Source: Anthoceros angustus (Eukaryota; Streptophyta; Anthocerotopsida; Anthocerotales; Anthocerotaceae). From it: DNA of 64,000 bases. The stretch spans positions 248,001 through 312,000 of the forward strand of contig VJWM01000003.1 in the NCBI GenBank assembly GCA_010909165.1, given 5' to 3'. Below the pieces are notes generated by a model. It worked only from the letters and a program-made list of their open reading frames with translations, was not told the origin of the DNA and did not search any database. Position numbers and translations under genes: made by a program. Of the stretch, positions 43,521 to 54,838 are shown piece by piece (within the stretch, counting starts at the first letter, position 1; every line of letters begins with the position of its first letter).

Positions 43521-46395
43521 CCTCTCGGCGCGCAAGCAGACGGACCCTGGAAGGCTCGGAAGGAGATGAAGGCCACGGGGCGGCCACAGGGACCCTAGTG
43601 GCCTGTTTGGAGATAATGAGGCGGCGGAGGAGCGGAGGAGGCGGCGAGGCGGCGGATCGAGTGGTAAGCACCACCTCACCATGGAAGGAGGGGAGCAGAG
43701 AGTCACTTGAGGATCGAGCAGTGGAGGACTTGAGGAGAGCCACGGAGGAGTCCGTGAGGAGAAACCCGGGTGGGCGTGAGTCGGACTTTGTCCGGACCCG
43801 GAGGCCGGACCACAGTCGGACCTCGGTAATAAGTCCGGACCACGAGTCGGACCCGTGTCGTCCGGACCACAAGTCGGACCCGTGTAAATCCGGACCACGA
43901 GTCCGGACCCGAATAAGTCCGGACCACGGTCGGACCCGGTCGGAAGCGGCCGGACCGAGCCGGACTCCACAGTTGAGTCGGACCTCGAGGGGGTGCGGAT
44001 GGGAGGAGCCCCGACTTACGCTAGGGAGATGTGGTGGCCCCACCGTGAAGGACCCGAGGAGGCGAGCGAGGCGGCGGCGGAGGTAAGCACCCGCACCTCA
44101 CCATGGAAGGAGGGCCAGCAGTCACTTGGCGATCGGGAGCAGGAGGACTTGAGGAGAGCCACGGAGGTCCGTGAGGAGAAACGGGTGGGCGTGAGTCGGA
44201 CTTTGTGGACCCGGAGGCCGGACCACAGTCGGACCTCGGTCGTCCGGACCACGAAGTCGGACCCGTGTAAGTCCGGACCACGAGTCCGGACCCGGTGTCG
44301 TCCGGACCGAGGTCGGACCCGGTGGTCGGACCTGGCCGGACCGGAAATAAGCGGACTCCAGGGGTTCGGGGAGTCGGGGCACCTCGAGGCCGGGCTGGGA
44401 GGGCCCCCGACTTCGCTAGGGAAGCCGAATGGTGGTGGCCCCCGTGAAGGACCCGAGGAGGCGAGGAGGATGGCGTGTGGCAGCGGTTGTCGAACCGCCG
44501 CCGTGTAACTGATTCGGGAGAGGAGGGCCCGCCTCACGGATCATCCGAGGGTGCACCACAAGCTGTCGGGCAGTTGGACCACCCATTCCGGCGGGGCCAG
44601 GACCTTCCAGTGTGGCGAAGGAGATAGGGGGAAAGGAAATGGGATGGCGGCCGATTAGGGTATAGTGGCTATTTTCGAGAATAGGGGTGTAATAAAGGCC
44701 GCCACAGGCGCGATATAAGAGGTGAGGCTCTAGTAAAGCATCTTTCTCTTGGTTGATCTGCGCGTTCTTGCAGACCTTTGTGAGTCTTCTTGCTAACGTG
44801 AGTCTGAGTCAGCGAGCCGCGGCACTCGGGAGATTGATCAAGGTCCCGTGGCGGACTTAGCGTTGTGGTGTGTGCGGGGAAGGGTGGCGGTGACCGTGCT
44901 CGTCCGAGCAGCGGCCGGCCGAGCAATTTGGGCGTGTGGGCCGGAGGAACTCGGGAGGCGTGTAGAGCCGGACGGAGGCCGGCGGGCAGCGGAGGAGGTC
45001 GGGCTGCGTAACCAGCGTCTTTTCTAAGGCGAAGAGTGTAGCGTGAGGAGAGAGGAAAGGGGATCGTGAGGATGTATGTGAGCAATCTGACGGGCCTTGA
45101 GCAGGTCCTAAGCGTTTAGCCATCTCTGTCACGGTGAAACGTTGTGAGTAGTTAGGAGTATGTGTGTGTTGAGGCGAGCAGGCGCTAAGGCGGTAGGAAT
45201 CACAGCCGATAAGCGGGCCTATCATTCCCTTGAGCGGACTTCTTCCTACAGCGACCACGGGATTGTCTTGGCGCTTGGCTGGCCATCGACAAAGTCGCGC
45301 CACAAAGTGGTAGGAGGGGTAGGCCCTACAATTGTTTGTTGTTGGTTGTAGGTCTTGAGGCGGTGATTCGTGAGCGTAGCGGGGCGCGCTATCGAGTTGG
45401 TGGTTGAGGATGTGCCAATTGTGGGAAGGCAATGGGAAAGGAATAGTGGACGATCACGGGGTGGTGAAGTCGGCGTTGCAACGTAGGGGTCCCTACGCGT
45501 AGCCATTGACCTCTTGCCGTGGGGTGGACCTATAGTCGTGAGGGTGTCATTGTAGGTCCAAGGCGGTGATTGGCCAGCAACACGGTGAGACGTGGGCTCA
45601 TATGGAGTGAGTTGAGGGTGCTCCAGTGTGAGGGAGCTTGGGGGTGTGAAGAGGTGTGTGGTTTGTGCCTTAGATACTGGTGACCGACAAACAAGAGTCT
45701 CATGGGACGAAACCTATTGTATAGCGACGGTGGGATAAGTGTAGCCACTAGAGGGTGAATCTCGGAAGCCGGGATGCCTCCCACATCTACTATCATGCTT
45801 AATGTTAAAATTCGTTGTTGCCATGTTACGAGGATGCAAGGGTAAAAACTTCAACTATACATTTAACCTCTATTGATAGAAATAAATATTTCAGTAAAAT
45901 ATCGGAATATTTTTTACGATGAAAGTGACTAGGTAGATATGGCCCTTGCTTATAAGCCCCACTTCTCCATTTTCTTCAGTTGTGAAGAGATCTGGCATCC
46001 CCTCGTTTGCCTCGATTGAGACCGAAACCAATGTGATATCTCTCAGCGGCATCTCTCTATAGATCTCATCGCTGATCGGCGATAAGATACATAGAGATAT
46101 CTCGTCTGTCTTATGGCTGGACACGGGTAGCATGTTATCGCTGAACAGGGGTAGCCTGTGGGCAGAAGGGGAGGAGAACGTCGTTGCCGATTGCCCCAAG
46201 TAATCAAGGGTATGTGCATCTATGTATCCGAGGAGCAGGAATTCATCAACCGTGCAGCGGAGAACGAGTCTAGATCGTATAGGGTCCTTCTATGTTTCAA
46301 ACAGGTTTTGCTGCAGGGATGAACGATGTACATACATGGAGAATCAGTAAGTTAAGAGACAACAGCACTAGAATCACATCTGACGAAGCGATAGA
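43521..46395. repeat. Tandem repeat unit C (2.9 kb)
   Basis: Starts AGCCTCTCGG and ends ATCTGAC plus a short junction. Collinear with unit D (46396-48847). C holds an internal duplication of about 420 bp (43615-44030 and 44031-44430 region) that D lacks. Its last 567 bp (45818-46384) copy the 3' flank of the ceramide kinase gene. Confidence 0.92.
43790..43970. repeat. TCCGGACC/GTCGGACC palindromic array
   Basis: Tandem 25-28 bp units of the form GTCCGGACCACRAGTCGGACCCGTGT. Each TCCGGA is palindromic. Further arrays lie at 44195-44355 and 46655-46820. High CpG density makes these likely methylation targets. Confidence 0.85.
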
Positions 46396-48847
46396 AGCCT
46401 CTCGGCCCTAGCAGCGGACCCTGGAAGGCTCGAGAAGGAGATGAAGGCCACAGGGGCGAGGGACCCTAGTGGCCTGTTTGAAGATAGCGGAGGCGGAGGA
46501 GGCGGAGGAGGCGAGCGAGGAGGCGGCGGATGCGGCGGGGTAAGCACCTCACCATGGAAGGAGGGCCAGCAGAGGAGTCACTTGGCGATCGGGGCAGCGG
46601 AGGACTTGAGGAGAGCCACGGAGGTCCGTGAGGAGAAACGGGTGGGCGTGAGTCGGACTTTGTCCGGACCCGGAGGCGGACCACAGTCGGACCTCGGTAA
46701 TAAGTCCGGACCAAGTCGGACCCGTGTCGTCCGGACCACGAGTCCGGACCCGATGTCGTCCGGACCACAGTCGGACCCGTGTCGTCCGGACCACAGTCGG
46801 ACCCGAAATAAGCGGACTCCGAAGTTCGAGTCGAGGCGGACCTCGAGGCCGGGCTGCGTGATGAGGAGGCCGACTTCGCTAGAAGCCGATGGTGGCCGTG
46901 GACCGAGGACCCGAGGAGGATGGCGTCGTGGTAGCGGTTGTCGAACCGCCGCCCGGTAGCCAACACAGCGGATTAGAGGAGGGCCCGCCTCACGGATCAT
47001 CCGATTGGGTGCCCTGGCTTGGGGCGAGTTGGACCACCCATCCGGGGCCAGGACCTTCCAGCGATCGTGCGAAGGAGATAGGGGAAAATAGGATGGTAGG
47101 CGGCCGATTAGGGTATAGGCGCTGCTCGAATAGGGGTGTAATAAAGCGCCGCCTTTGATATAAGAGTGCTCTAGTAAAATCATCTTTCTCTTGGTGTTGA
47201 TGCGTTCTTGCGACCTTTGTGAGTCTTCTTGCTAACGTGAGTCTGAGTCAGCGAGCCGCGGCACTCGGGAGATTGATCAAGGTCGGTGGCGGACTTAGCG
47301 TTGTGGTGTGTGCGGGGAAGGGTGGTGACCGTGCTCGTCCGGGAGCCGCGGCGGCACAGGCTGGGGCGTGTGAGCGGAGGAACTCGGGAGGCGTGTAGAG
47401 CCGGACGGAGAGGCCAGCGGAGCGGAGGAGGTCGGGCATGTAACCAGCGTCTTTTCTAAGGCGAGAGTGTAGCGTGAGGGAGAGAAAGGGCGGATGTGTG
47501 GATGGATGTGAGCGTCTGGGACGAGCAGGTCCTTAAGCGTTTGGCCATCAAGGGCTGTCACAGTGAGCGTTGTGAGTAGTTAGGAGTATGTGTGTGTTGA
47601 GGCGAGCAGGCGCTAAGGCGGTAGGAATCACGAAGCAGCAGTGGCAGACCTATCATTCCCTTGGGAACGGACTTCTTCCTACAACGACACGGGATTGTGC
47701 GCGCCCGGCTGGCCATCAGCAAAAGTCGCGCCACAAAGTGGTAGGAGGGGTAGGCCCTACAATTGTTTGTTGTTGGTTGTAGGTCTTGAGGCAGTGATTC
47801 GACGGAGCAGCGCGGAGGCGGCGCGGCTGCTATCAGAGTTGGTGGTTGAGGATGTGCCAATTGTGGGAAGGCAATGGGAAAGGAATAGTGGACGATCACG
47901 GGGTGGTGAAGTCGCGTTGCAACGTAGGGGGTCCCTACGTGCGTAGCCCGCTGACCTACTGCCGTGGGGTGTGGACCTATAGTCGTAGGGTGTCATTGTA
48001 GGTCTGGAAGCGGTGATTGACGGAGCAACACGGTGAGACGTGGCTGCTGTATGTGGAGTGAGTTGAGGGTGCTCCAGCTGTGTGAGGGAGCTTGGGGGTG
48101 TGAAGAGGTGTGTGGTTTGTGCCTTAGATACTGGTGACCTGACAAACAAGAGTCTCATGGGACGAAACCTATTGTACTTAGCGACAGTGGGATAAGTGTG
48201 GCCACTAGAGGGTGAATCTCGGAAGCCCCGGGATCTGCCTCCCACATCTACTATCATGCTTAATGTTAAAATTCGATGAGTTGCCATGTTACGAGGATGC
48301 AAGGGTAAAAACTTCAACTATACATTTAACCTCTATTGATAGAAATAAATATTTCAGTAAAATATCGGAATATTTTTTACGATGAAAGTGACTAGGTAGA
48401 TATGGCCCTTGCTTATAAGCCCCACTTCTCCATTTTCTTCAGTTGTGAAGAGATCTGGCATCCCCTCGTTTGCCTCGATTGAGACCGAAACCAATGTGAT
48501 ATCTCTCAGCGGCATCTCTCTATAGATCTCATCGCTGATCGGCGATAAGATACATAGAGATATCTCGTCTGTCTTATGGCTGGACACGGGTAGCATGTTA
48601 TCGCTGAACAGGGGTAGCCTGTGGGCAGAAGGGGAGGAGAACGTCGTTGCCGATTGCCCCAAGTAATCAAGGGTATGTGCATCTATGTATCCGAGGAGCA
48701 GGAATTCATCAACCGTGCAGCGGAGAACGAGTCTAGATCGTATAGGGTCCTTCTATGTTTCAAACAGGTTTTGCTGCAGGGATGAACGATGTACATACAT
48801 GGAGAATCAGTAAGTTAAGAGACAACAGCACTAGAATCACATCTGAC
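46396..48847. repeat. Tandem repeat unit D (2.45 kb)
   Basis: Collinear copy of C without the internal duplication. It ends at ATCTGAC (48841-48847), about 100 bp downstream of the ceramide kinase stop codon. 48281-48847 matches 45818-46384 base for base. Confidence 0.92.
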
Positions 48848-48949
48848 AAGATAAATATAGGTCTTTCTACGGCCAATTGGCGATGTGCGGGACTACGTTG
48901 GTGGGAACTGTTGGGGAACTGGCTCTGTAGTCCATAGATTAGAATCTTC

Positions 48950-51900
48950 CTACACTTCTGGGCCCCTGGCGAAAATATCAATGAGTCCACGGAAAACTTG
49001 GGCTGTGAGCTGATTGGCTCGAAAGATCTCCCCATCTACACTCCATACGCTTTCAGGGCCATGGGAAGCAAATGTGAACACGGGGGTCTGCACAGTGCAA
49101 GCAGTTAGTGAAATTGGAGACTTCTGTCAGGTCCTACTCAGGTCAGTTCTACTAGGCGGCATAGTCATGTGTTGAAAACAGACTTCACCTTGTAATGTTG
49201 CACGAAACCGAAGTTGAGTGGATCAGCTGCTTTTCTGGTGAGCCTCAGAAGTTGCCTGTTTGGAAATGAGAGTCATATCATTTCATAATTAGCACAGTGC
49301 ATCTTCAAGCTCCAGCTGGGCTGAAGTCTAGTCCTGAGAATGCTGAGGTTTGCAATTCCTGAACCAACCGGAGGAGACTTACCGGAAGTAGTCGAATCGG
49401 GAGCAGTCCTGGATCAGGATGAGGTGTAGAAGTCCGTCTGCAAGGTGTGCGTGTGCTGAAACACCAGCAGGGGCCTTGTCATTCCGACAAGACATCACAG
49501 CAGCTCCGATACTGTGGAAGTGCGTTCGTGCCAGTGTCCTCCACCTTGGACGAGAGGAGTGGTTATTGCTGTCTTCGATGTCACTGTCACTGTGGGCAGC
49601 AAGATGGGAAAGATCCATCCCTTTGGCACATATTCCGCAGTTCATCCTGCATATGACCTTCTTCAGAGACCTCCTTATTCTCTCAGATTCTTGATGTGGC
49701 CAAGGACCGTGAGGCAAAGTGCTGGAGCTGGCGTAACTGTCAGGCATTTCTAGAAATGAAATGTCTGCCTCAAACTTCCTGACACAGAATCAAGAAGAAT
49801 TCAGAGCTAGAAGTGTCAAACTGGTCAAGACAACTACAGCAGCTAGACCATGGGTCGTTCAGACCTGTGCCGCATGAAAGCATCAAATCCAGCCAAGTCG
49901 TATCTTACTGGACCGATCCAGCGAAGTACTTGACTCTGACGTGCAACCTCCCCATAGAATCCATAACTGGATAGTCAGATGAAAACATTTTACACCCATG
50001 CCTAAAGATAAGGTTCTGCTGAAATCAAGGTGTCAACGAACTCAATGAGTGTTTGCCTACGCTGCAAAAGAAGCTGCATATAGAACTTGTGGGATCTCGG
50101 TATCATCATCAGCTCTCTTCCAGCCTGATAGACGGACTATGTCCAATGGCATCCTGTCCCCCAGTATGATGTGCAGTGCAGCAGTGACAGGATCCCGTGT
50201 GCCAGTTGTGCTGTCATGAATCAAAAGCACCACCTGAATTCTAACAGAAAATCGCTGCAAATGCAGTGGCCGCAACAAAACTACAACAAAACACACACCT
50301 TATGACAATCGTATCTGTTGATCCTGCAGGAATCAGCCCTATTCGGAGCTTTGGCCTTGAAGAGTAGGTGTCATTGGTAGACAGCAGAGCTCTCTTGGGT
50401 TCACTTGATCCTGTAAAATGAGCCTACGCAGTTATGTACAAATACTGTCAGAGTGTTTCGATTAACAAACCTTTTGCAGTACGCACCTCTTGCTGTTTTG
50501 GTGGCATGAAATTCAGCTACTTTAGGCGACTGTCCAGTGCCAGTGGATGCACTTGCATATCCCTTTGCAGCCAGGGATGTTTTATTCCTGGGATCAAATG
50601 CTGAATTAGAACCAGGACTGCTCTTCACTTCACTCTGCGTTATGTGAAGAAGAGGTTGCAGATCGTGGCGTTGAAGACATAACCCTTCTCTGTCCATCAC
50701 CACTCGAGAGTCAGTCTCCTCATGGAGAACTATGTTTGCATCTTGGGATGGTTGGGCTTTATTGAGAGTTGCAGCTGTCGACAACATTTCGGTGACACTC
50801 TTGGGCTTTGGGGCGGGAGAAGTCTTGTGACGGTTGGCCAGCAGTCCATTCAATACCTCTCCAAAGAGACCATCCCCACCCTTGAACAAGAACACCTCTT
50901 AAGACTTGGCGACTAGCTTCAAAGACAGCAATAAGCATCCACTACCAATGAAGGCAGATATTCTCTCACCACAATGACTACTCCATCTCGTGATTCAAGC
51001 TCCTCGTCAGTTGCTTTCTGCAGTATCTCCAGGGCGTGCCCCTGTTTTTGGGTTATCACAACCTGCAAGACATTGCATAATAAGTTCCTTCGATTGATAA
51101 CAGGTGCTCAAACACTCAGAACTGCCAGAAGCAGCAATCACAAACCTCAGTCCTCACTGCAGCGCGTTCAAAAAGTGGGACGAGTTGCTCCCAGATATCA
51201 ACAGCCTGCTTCTTTCCTCCATAAGGATTGACTAAAACCTGGTCTCAGGCAGCGATCTCACAAAATTAAGCTTCGGCTAAGCATGAAGGTACAGAAATCA
51301 GAACTTGAAAGGCACCAACCAGTAAGTTCTTCGGCCTTCTCAAGTCCCTCTCCAGCATCTGATGGATACGTTCCACCCAGGCTTGGGCGACCTCGGCGCT
51401 GGCGTGCCCAAATATGCAAGTTCTGGGTATCCATTGACACTGATCTGATGGTGACCTGCTGAAAGTGTAAACCGCAAACCGATGCATCTGAAGAAGAGTC
51501 AAAGACTCTCAAGTCGTCAGCTCTTGCAGATCACAGAACAATACAAATTTGGACGATGCTGGTTTCCCATGATCAGAAAAATCACCAACCTCAAGGAAAG
51601 AGTTGTCAAAGATGCAGCAAACGGATGGGAGAGGCGAGAAGTTAAAGATAGGACCCAAGCCTAATGATTGGACCCCATAGATATCTGATATGAGAAGTTC
51701 AGTAGCACCTTCGTCTACATTGGGAGGAGTACAACAATTCCAGATGCCAGAATCCTGCCAACATGTGTAATTCTCAACCACCATTCCTCCATTCGATACA
51801 ATAAACAAACACCTATCCCACTGGCAAATCCGTTCACGGATGCAAGCTACAGAGCCAAATGCGCTTCATCACACCAGACATCATTCAGCTATTTGGTCAT

Positions 51901-52190
51901 ATAGATCAGGAAGTCATAGCTGCAGAGCGACGTGATACCATTTTCTTCCCTCCTGCTTTACTCCAGATGATCCGGTCACCATGAATTGCCGCAGTCACGG
52001 GGCCAACCTTATCCAGGTGAAGGCTGTCCTCTACCAGACTGGCACCACCATCGATGTCTAATCCGGTTGGGAACGACAGGCTGCATTTCACTCTGCTCCT
52101 TCGCTCGTCGACATCTATAGCCGTGTAATGCCTTTTCCCAAAACTCCCTGTACTCCTCTTCGGAGATGCATGGCTGAGCTTTGCTGCCAT
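48950..52190 (-). CDS. ACD5-like: Ceramide kinase (CERK/ACD5 type)
   Basis: Phosphorylates ceramide to ceramide-1-phosphate; in plants this restrains ceramide-triggered cell death. Twelve exons: 52190-51939, 51754-51590, 51487-51320, 51238-51146, 51062-50970, 50880-50487, 50410-50299, 50210-50061, 49966-49865, 49778-49383, 49255-49189, 49087-48950. They give 709 aa. The DAG-kinase-type catalytic domain starts VLVNPYGGKKQA (residue 196), with nucleotide-binding GGDGLFGEVLNG at residue 258 and GLIPAGSTD and TGTRDPVTAALHI. CRMNCGIC is the CxxxCxxC motif typical of ceramide kinases. The C-domain has HSIGAAVMSCRN, HLADGLLHLILIQDCSR, ESVWSVDGEIF. The frame stays open upstream of ATG 52190, so a longer N-terminus is possible. 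Arabidopsis ACD5 is about 610 aa; the excess is mostly a Ser/Lys-rich insert in exon 6. Confidence 0.93.
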
Positions 52191-53175
52191 GTCCAAAGAT
52201 CGATGCTCATAAGAGGCAGACTTAATCCTCACCAACTGTCTGTCCTTCCGAAGAAACGGGGATCCTGGAACTGCACCCAATTTGCAACTGGAAAGCTGAA
52301 GATTCTGCAACCTAGCTAGATTAGTGGCAGAAGCAGTCGGCAACCCTCCTGTCACTCCCCTGCCAACCTCTCCTGCCCAAAGAACCCTCCCGAACTCCAG
52401 CTCGTCACCAATTCCCCTCCTCGACTGTCACTCCCTAAGCTGCCCAGATCTCTCCAACGGAATTCCCTTAAGCCCAATGCACCAAATCACACCGCTGTCG
52501 TCTCGGACCCTTCATCCCCTGCCACCCACCACACGAAGCTATCCTTTCTTCCCAGATCAGGCTACGAGAGGAGAGCCAGATCACTGTCCTCATTTATCCC
52601 CGACCCGGAACCAGACAACCAAATGTCAAATCTCTGAAGAAGAGCAACCTGACGCAGTCATGAATTCGTCCAAGCGACACCCAATTCTCTCATGGGCATC
52701 ACCTCCATCTCCCATCGCTTCCTCGAACCACCCACCTCGGAAAACATCTGCACGCAAGGTCACTCAGAAGAACTCCTCACTAGCCATGAACAGGCCACTT
52801 CTCCGAAACATATAGCAATCGGTCTCCGCACATCGATACCAACGAGGTCAGTGATGGGGAGATCCCACCTGGCCAGAACCAGAAAAACCCCACGTTTTTC
52901 CGTTGCAATAAACAATGGTTTCAAACAGGGACTCAAATTTCCACCCGACCCAGATGCACTTGCGTTGAACGGGACCGAGGAAGCAGCAACTTGCAAGGCC
53001 TCCCGTGCTCTCTCTTCATCGTCTGTTAGACCTCGGTTTCTAGCTGAGAAGCTCCCCAATGTGGCATATACGCAGGAGTTGCTGAGTCCTGTAGGAGCAT
53101 GTCCACACGTATCCTGCGTCTCGTCAGGTGGGCACTGTGAAGGGAATGCCGCGGGCCTAGACACAGCTGGGAGCG
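52191..53175. promoter_or_regulatory. Divergent promoter region between ceramide kinase and RRA
   Basis: 985 bp separate two outward-facing start codons. Pro/Ser-rich open frames on the plus strand here have no family signature and are treated as chance. Elements regulating each gene could not be assigned. Confidence 0.5.
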
Positions 53176-54533
53176 ATGAAGGGTAGGAAGGAGGCCTTCC
53201 CCGCCAAGGGGAGAAGCTGGGCGGTGTTGTATGCAGTTGGAGTGGGCCTGGGCTTGGGCTTGATTCTGGCCTTGCTCTACCCTGCGGACCTGATTTCCTT
53301 CAGCTCGAGCGTGAAGATATACAGCGACAGCGGTGCGCAGGTAGACCTAGCTATGTGCGTGCAGCTCTCAACCGAGTAGTATCTTGTGACCGTTGGGTCG
53401 ATCGGAGCGTGAGAGATGTTTGTTTTTGGTGGCAGAATCCCGGCGCTCGACGGAAGTTGGAAAGACTGCAGACGGAGGTTCGCAAATTGGAGGAGGAGCG
53501 CTTCCAAGCGCAGCAGATGGTTCTAGACCTGAAAAGGCAAGTGGCAGTTGTGCAGAGGGAGAGAGAGATTGTGCTGGAGCAGCTGAATGCAGCCGTGCCT
53601 GGAGGGAAGGCAGGGCCCCCGGGGAAGGTGAAGGGTCTCCGGACCCAGCCTTTGGTGGAGCCTGATGAGTCTGTGAATCCGGAACTGGCCAAGATCTTGA
53701 AGGAGATTGCTGTGAACAACGAGTTGATTGTGGGCATATGCGACAGCCACGTGAAACCTATGGTGAAGGTGTGGTTCGAGAGTCTCCAGAGAGTAGGTGT
53801 GACTAACTTCCTTGTGGTGGCTCTGGACGATGCTATGGCGAGATTTGCGGATGACCACCAGGTTCCTTACTACAGGCGGGATGCTGCTATATCCGGGGCA
53901 CAGCAGAATGCTGGCCACAACCATGCAGTGTCTGGACTCAAGTTCCATCTGCTGCGGGACTTTCTGGTTCTCGGTTACAATGTCTTCCTGTCAGATATCG
54001 ACATCGTATTTTTGCAGAATCCATGGCCTCACCTAACCAGAGACAGTGATGTGGAAGGTATGACCGACGGTTTCGACAACATTACAGCTTACGGGTACGA
54101 TGATGTGTCTGATGACCCGGACATGGGGTGGTCCAGATATGCGCACACGATGCGCATTTGGGTGTTCAACTCTGGTTTGTTCTACATCCGGGCAACTCGA
54201 CCCTCCATTGAGCTGCTAGATAGAGTGACAGGCAGGCTCTCTAGGGAGAATGCCTGGGATCAGGCAGTCTTCAACGAAGAGCTCTTCTTCCCATCTCATC
54301 CCGGTTATGTGGGGCTGCATGCCTCCAGAAGGGTTCTTGATTTCTGGCTGTTCCTAAACAGCAAAGTTCTCTTCAAAGAATTCAGGGAGAAGCCTCTGCA
54401 GTACAACTGGAGGCCAGTTAGCATCCATGTCAATTACCATCCGGATAAGTATGACCGAATGGTGGCGATCGTGGAGCGCTATGTCAATGGCAAGGTGGAC
54501 GCACTGAATCGGTTCCCAATGGGTAGCGAATAA
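53176..54533 (+). CDS. RRA-like: RRA-type arabinosyltransferase (GT77)
   Basis: Golgi type II glycosyltransferase that adds arabinofuranose to hydroxyproline-linked arabinose on extensins. Two exons, 53176-53340 and 53436-54533, join in phase 0 at SGAQ|NPGARRKL; 420 aa, near the 428 of RRA1. A basic N-terminus and membrane anchor (about residues 14-38, SWAVLYAVGVGLGLGLILAL) are followed by a coiled-coil stem (KLERLQTEVRKLEEERFQAQ) and the catalytic domain. VKGLRTQPLVEPDESVNPEL, NHAVSGLKFHLLRDFL, the DxD site LSDIDIVFLQNP (Asp242-Ile-Asp244), YAHTMRIWVFNSGLFYIR, WDQAVFNEELFFPSHPG and HVNYHPDK all fit the family. Confidence 0.95.
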
Positions 54534-54838
54534 TTAGAAAAGCCTTCTCCCATGTGATATTTCGAGAAGCATGTTGAATATCTCTGTGGCACTCTCAGCA
54601 GGCGCTGCTCATTGCCTTATGCAGATGGTGCCCTGTATCTACTTGGGATGATGGAGTAAACACTATTCAGGAAATGTTGGGAGTAAGTACAGTAGGTGTG
54701 AGATGCTACTGCAACTGAACGCTAGGAGCTGTGAACTCTTCGAACTTTTCATATTTATAACGTAGCTAGATAGCACCTACACAACAAAGCCTTCGCAGAA
54801 CGCTGTACCGAGCCTCCAGATCGATGAACGTGGCCACA

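Noticed and set aside
43047..43970. 307-codon minus-strand frame rich in Pro/Ser/Gly-Pro-Asp
   Set aside because: It is the reverse reading of the TCCGGA array and G-rich DNA; the repeated Gly-Pro-Asp units come from the tandem repeat.
52324..53186. Two plus-strand Pro/Ser-rich frames between ceramide kinase and RRA
   Set aside because: Low complexity, no motif, and they sit in the divergent promoter; more likely leader DNA.
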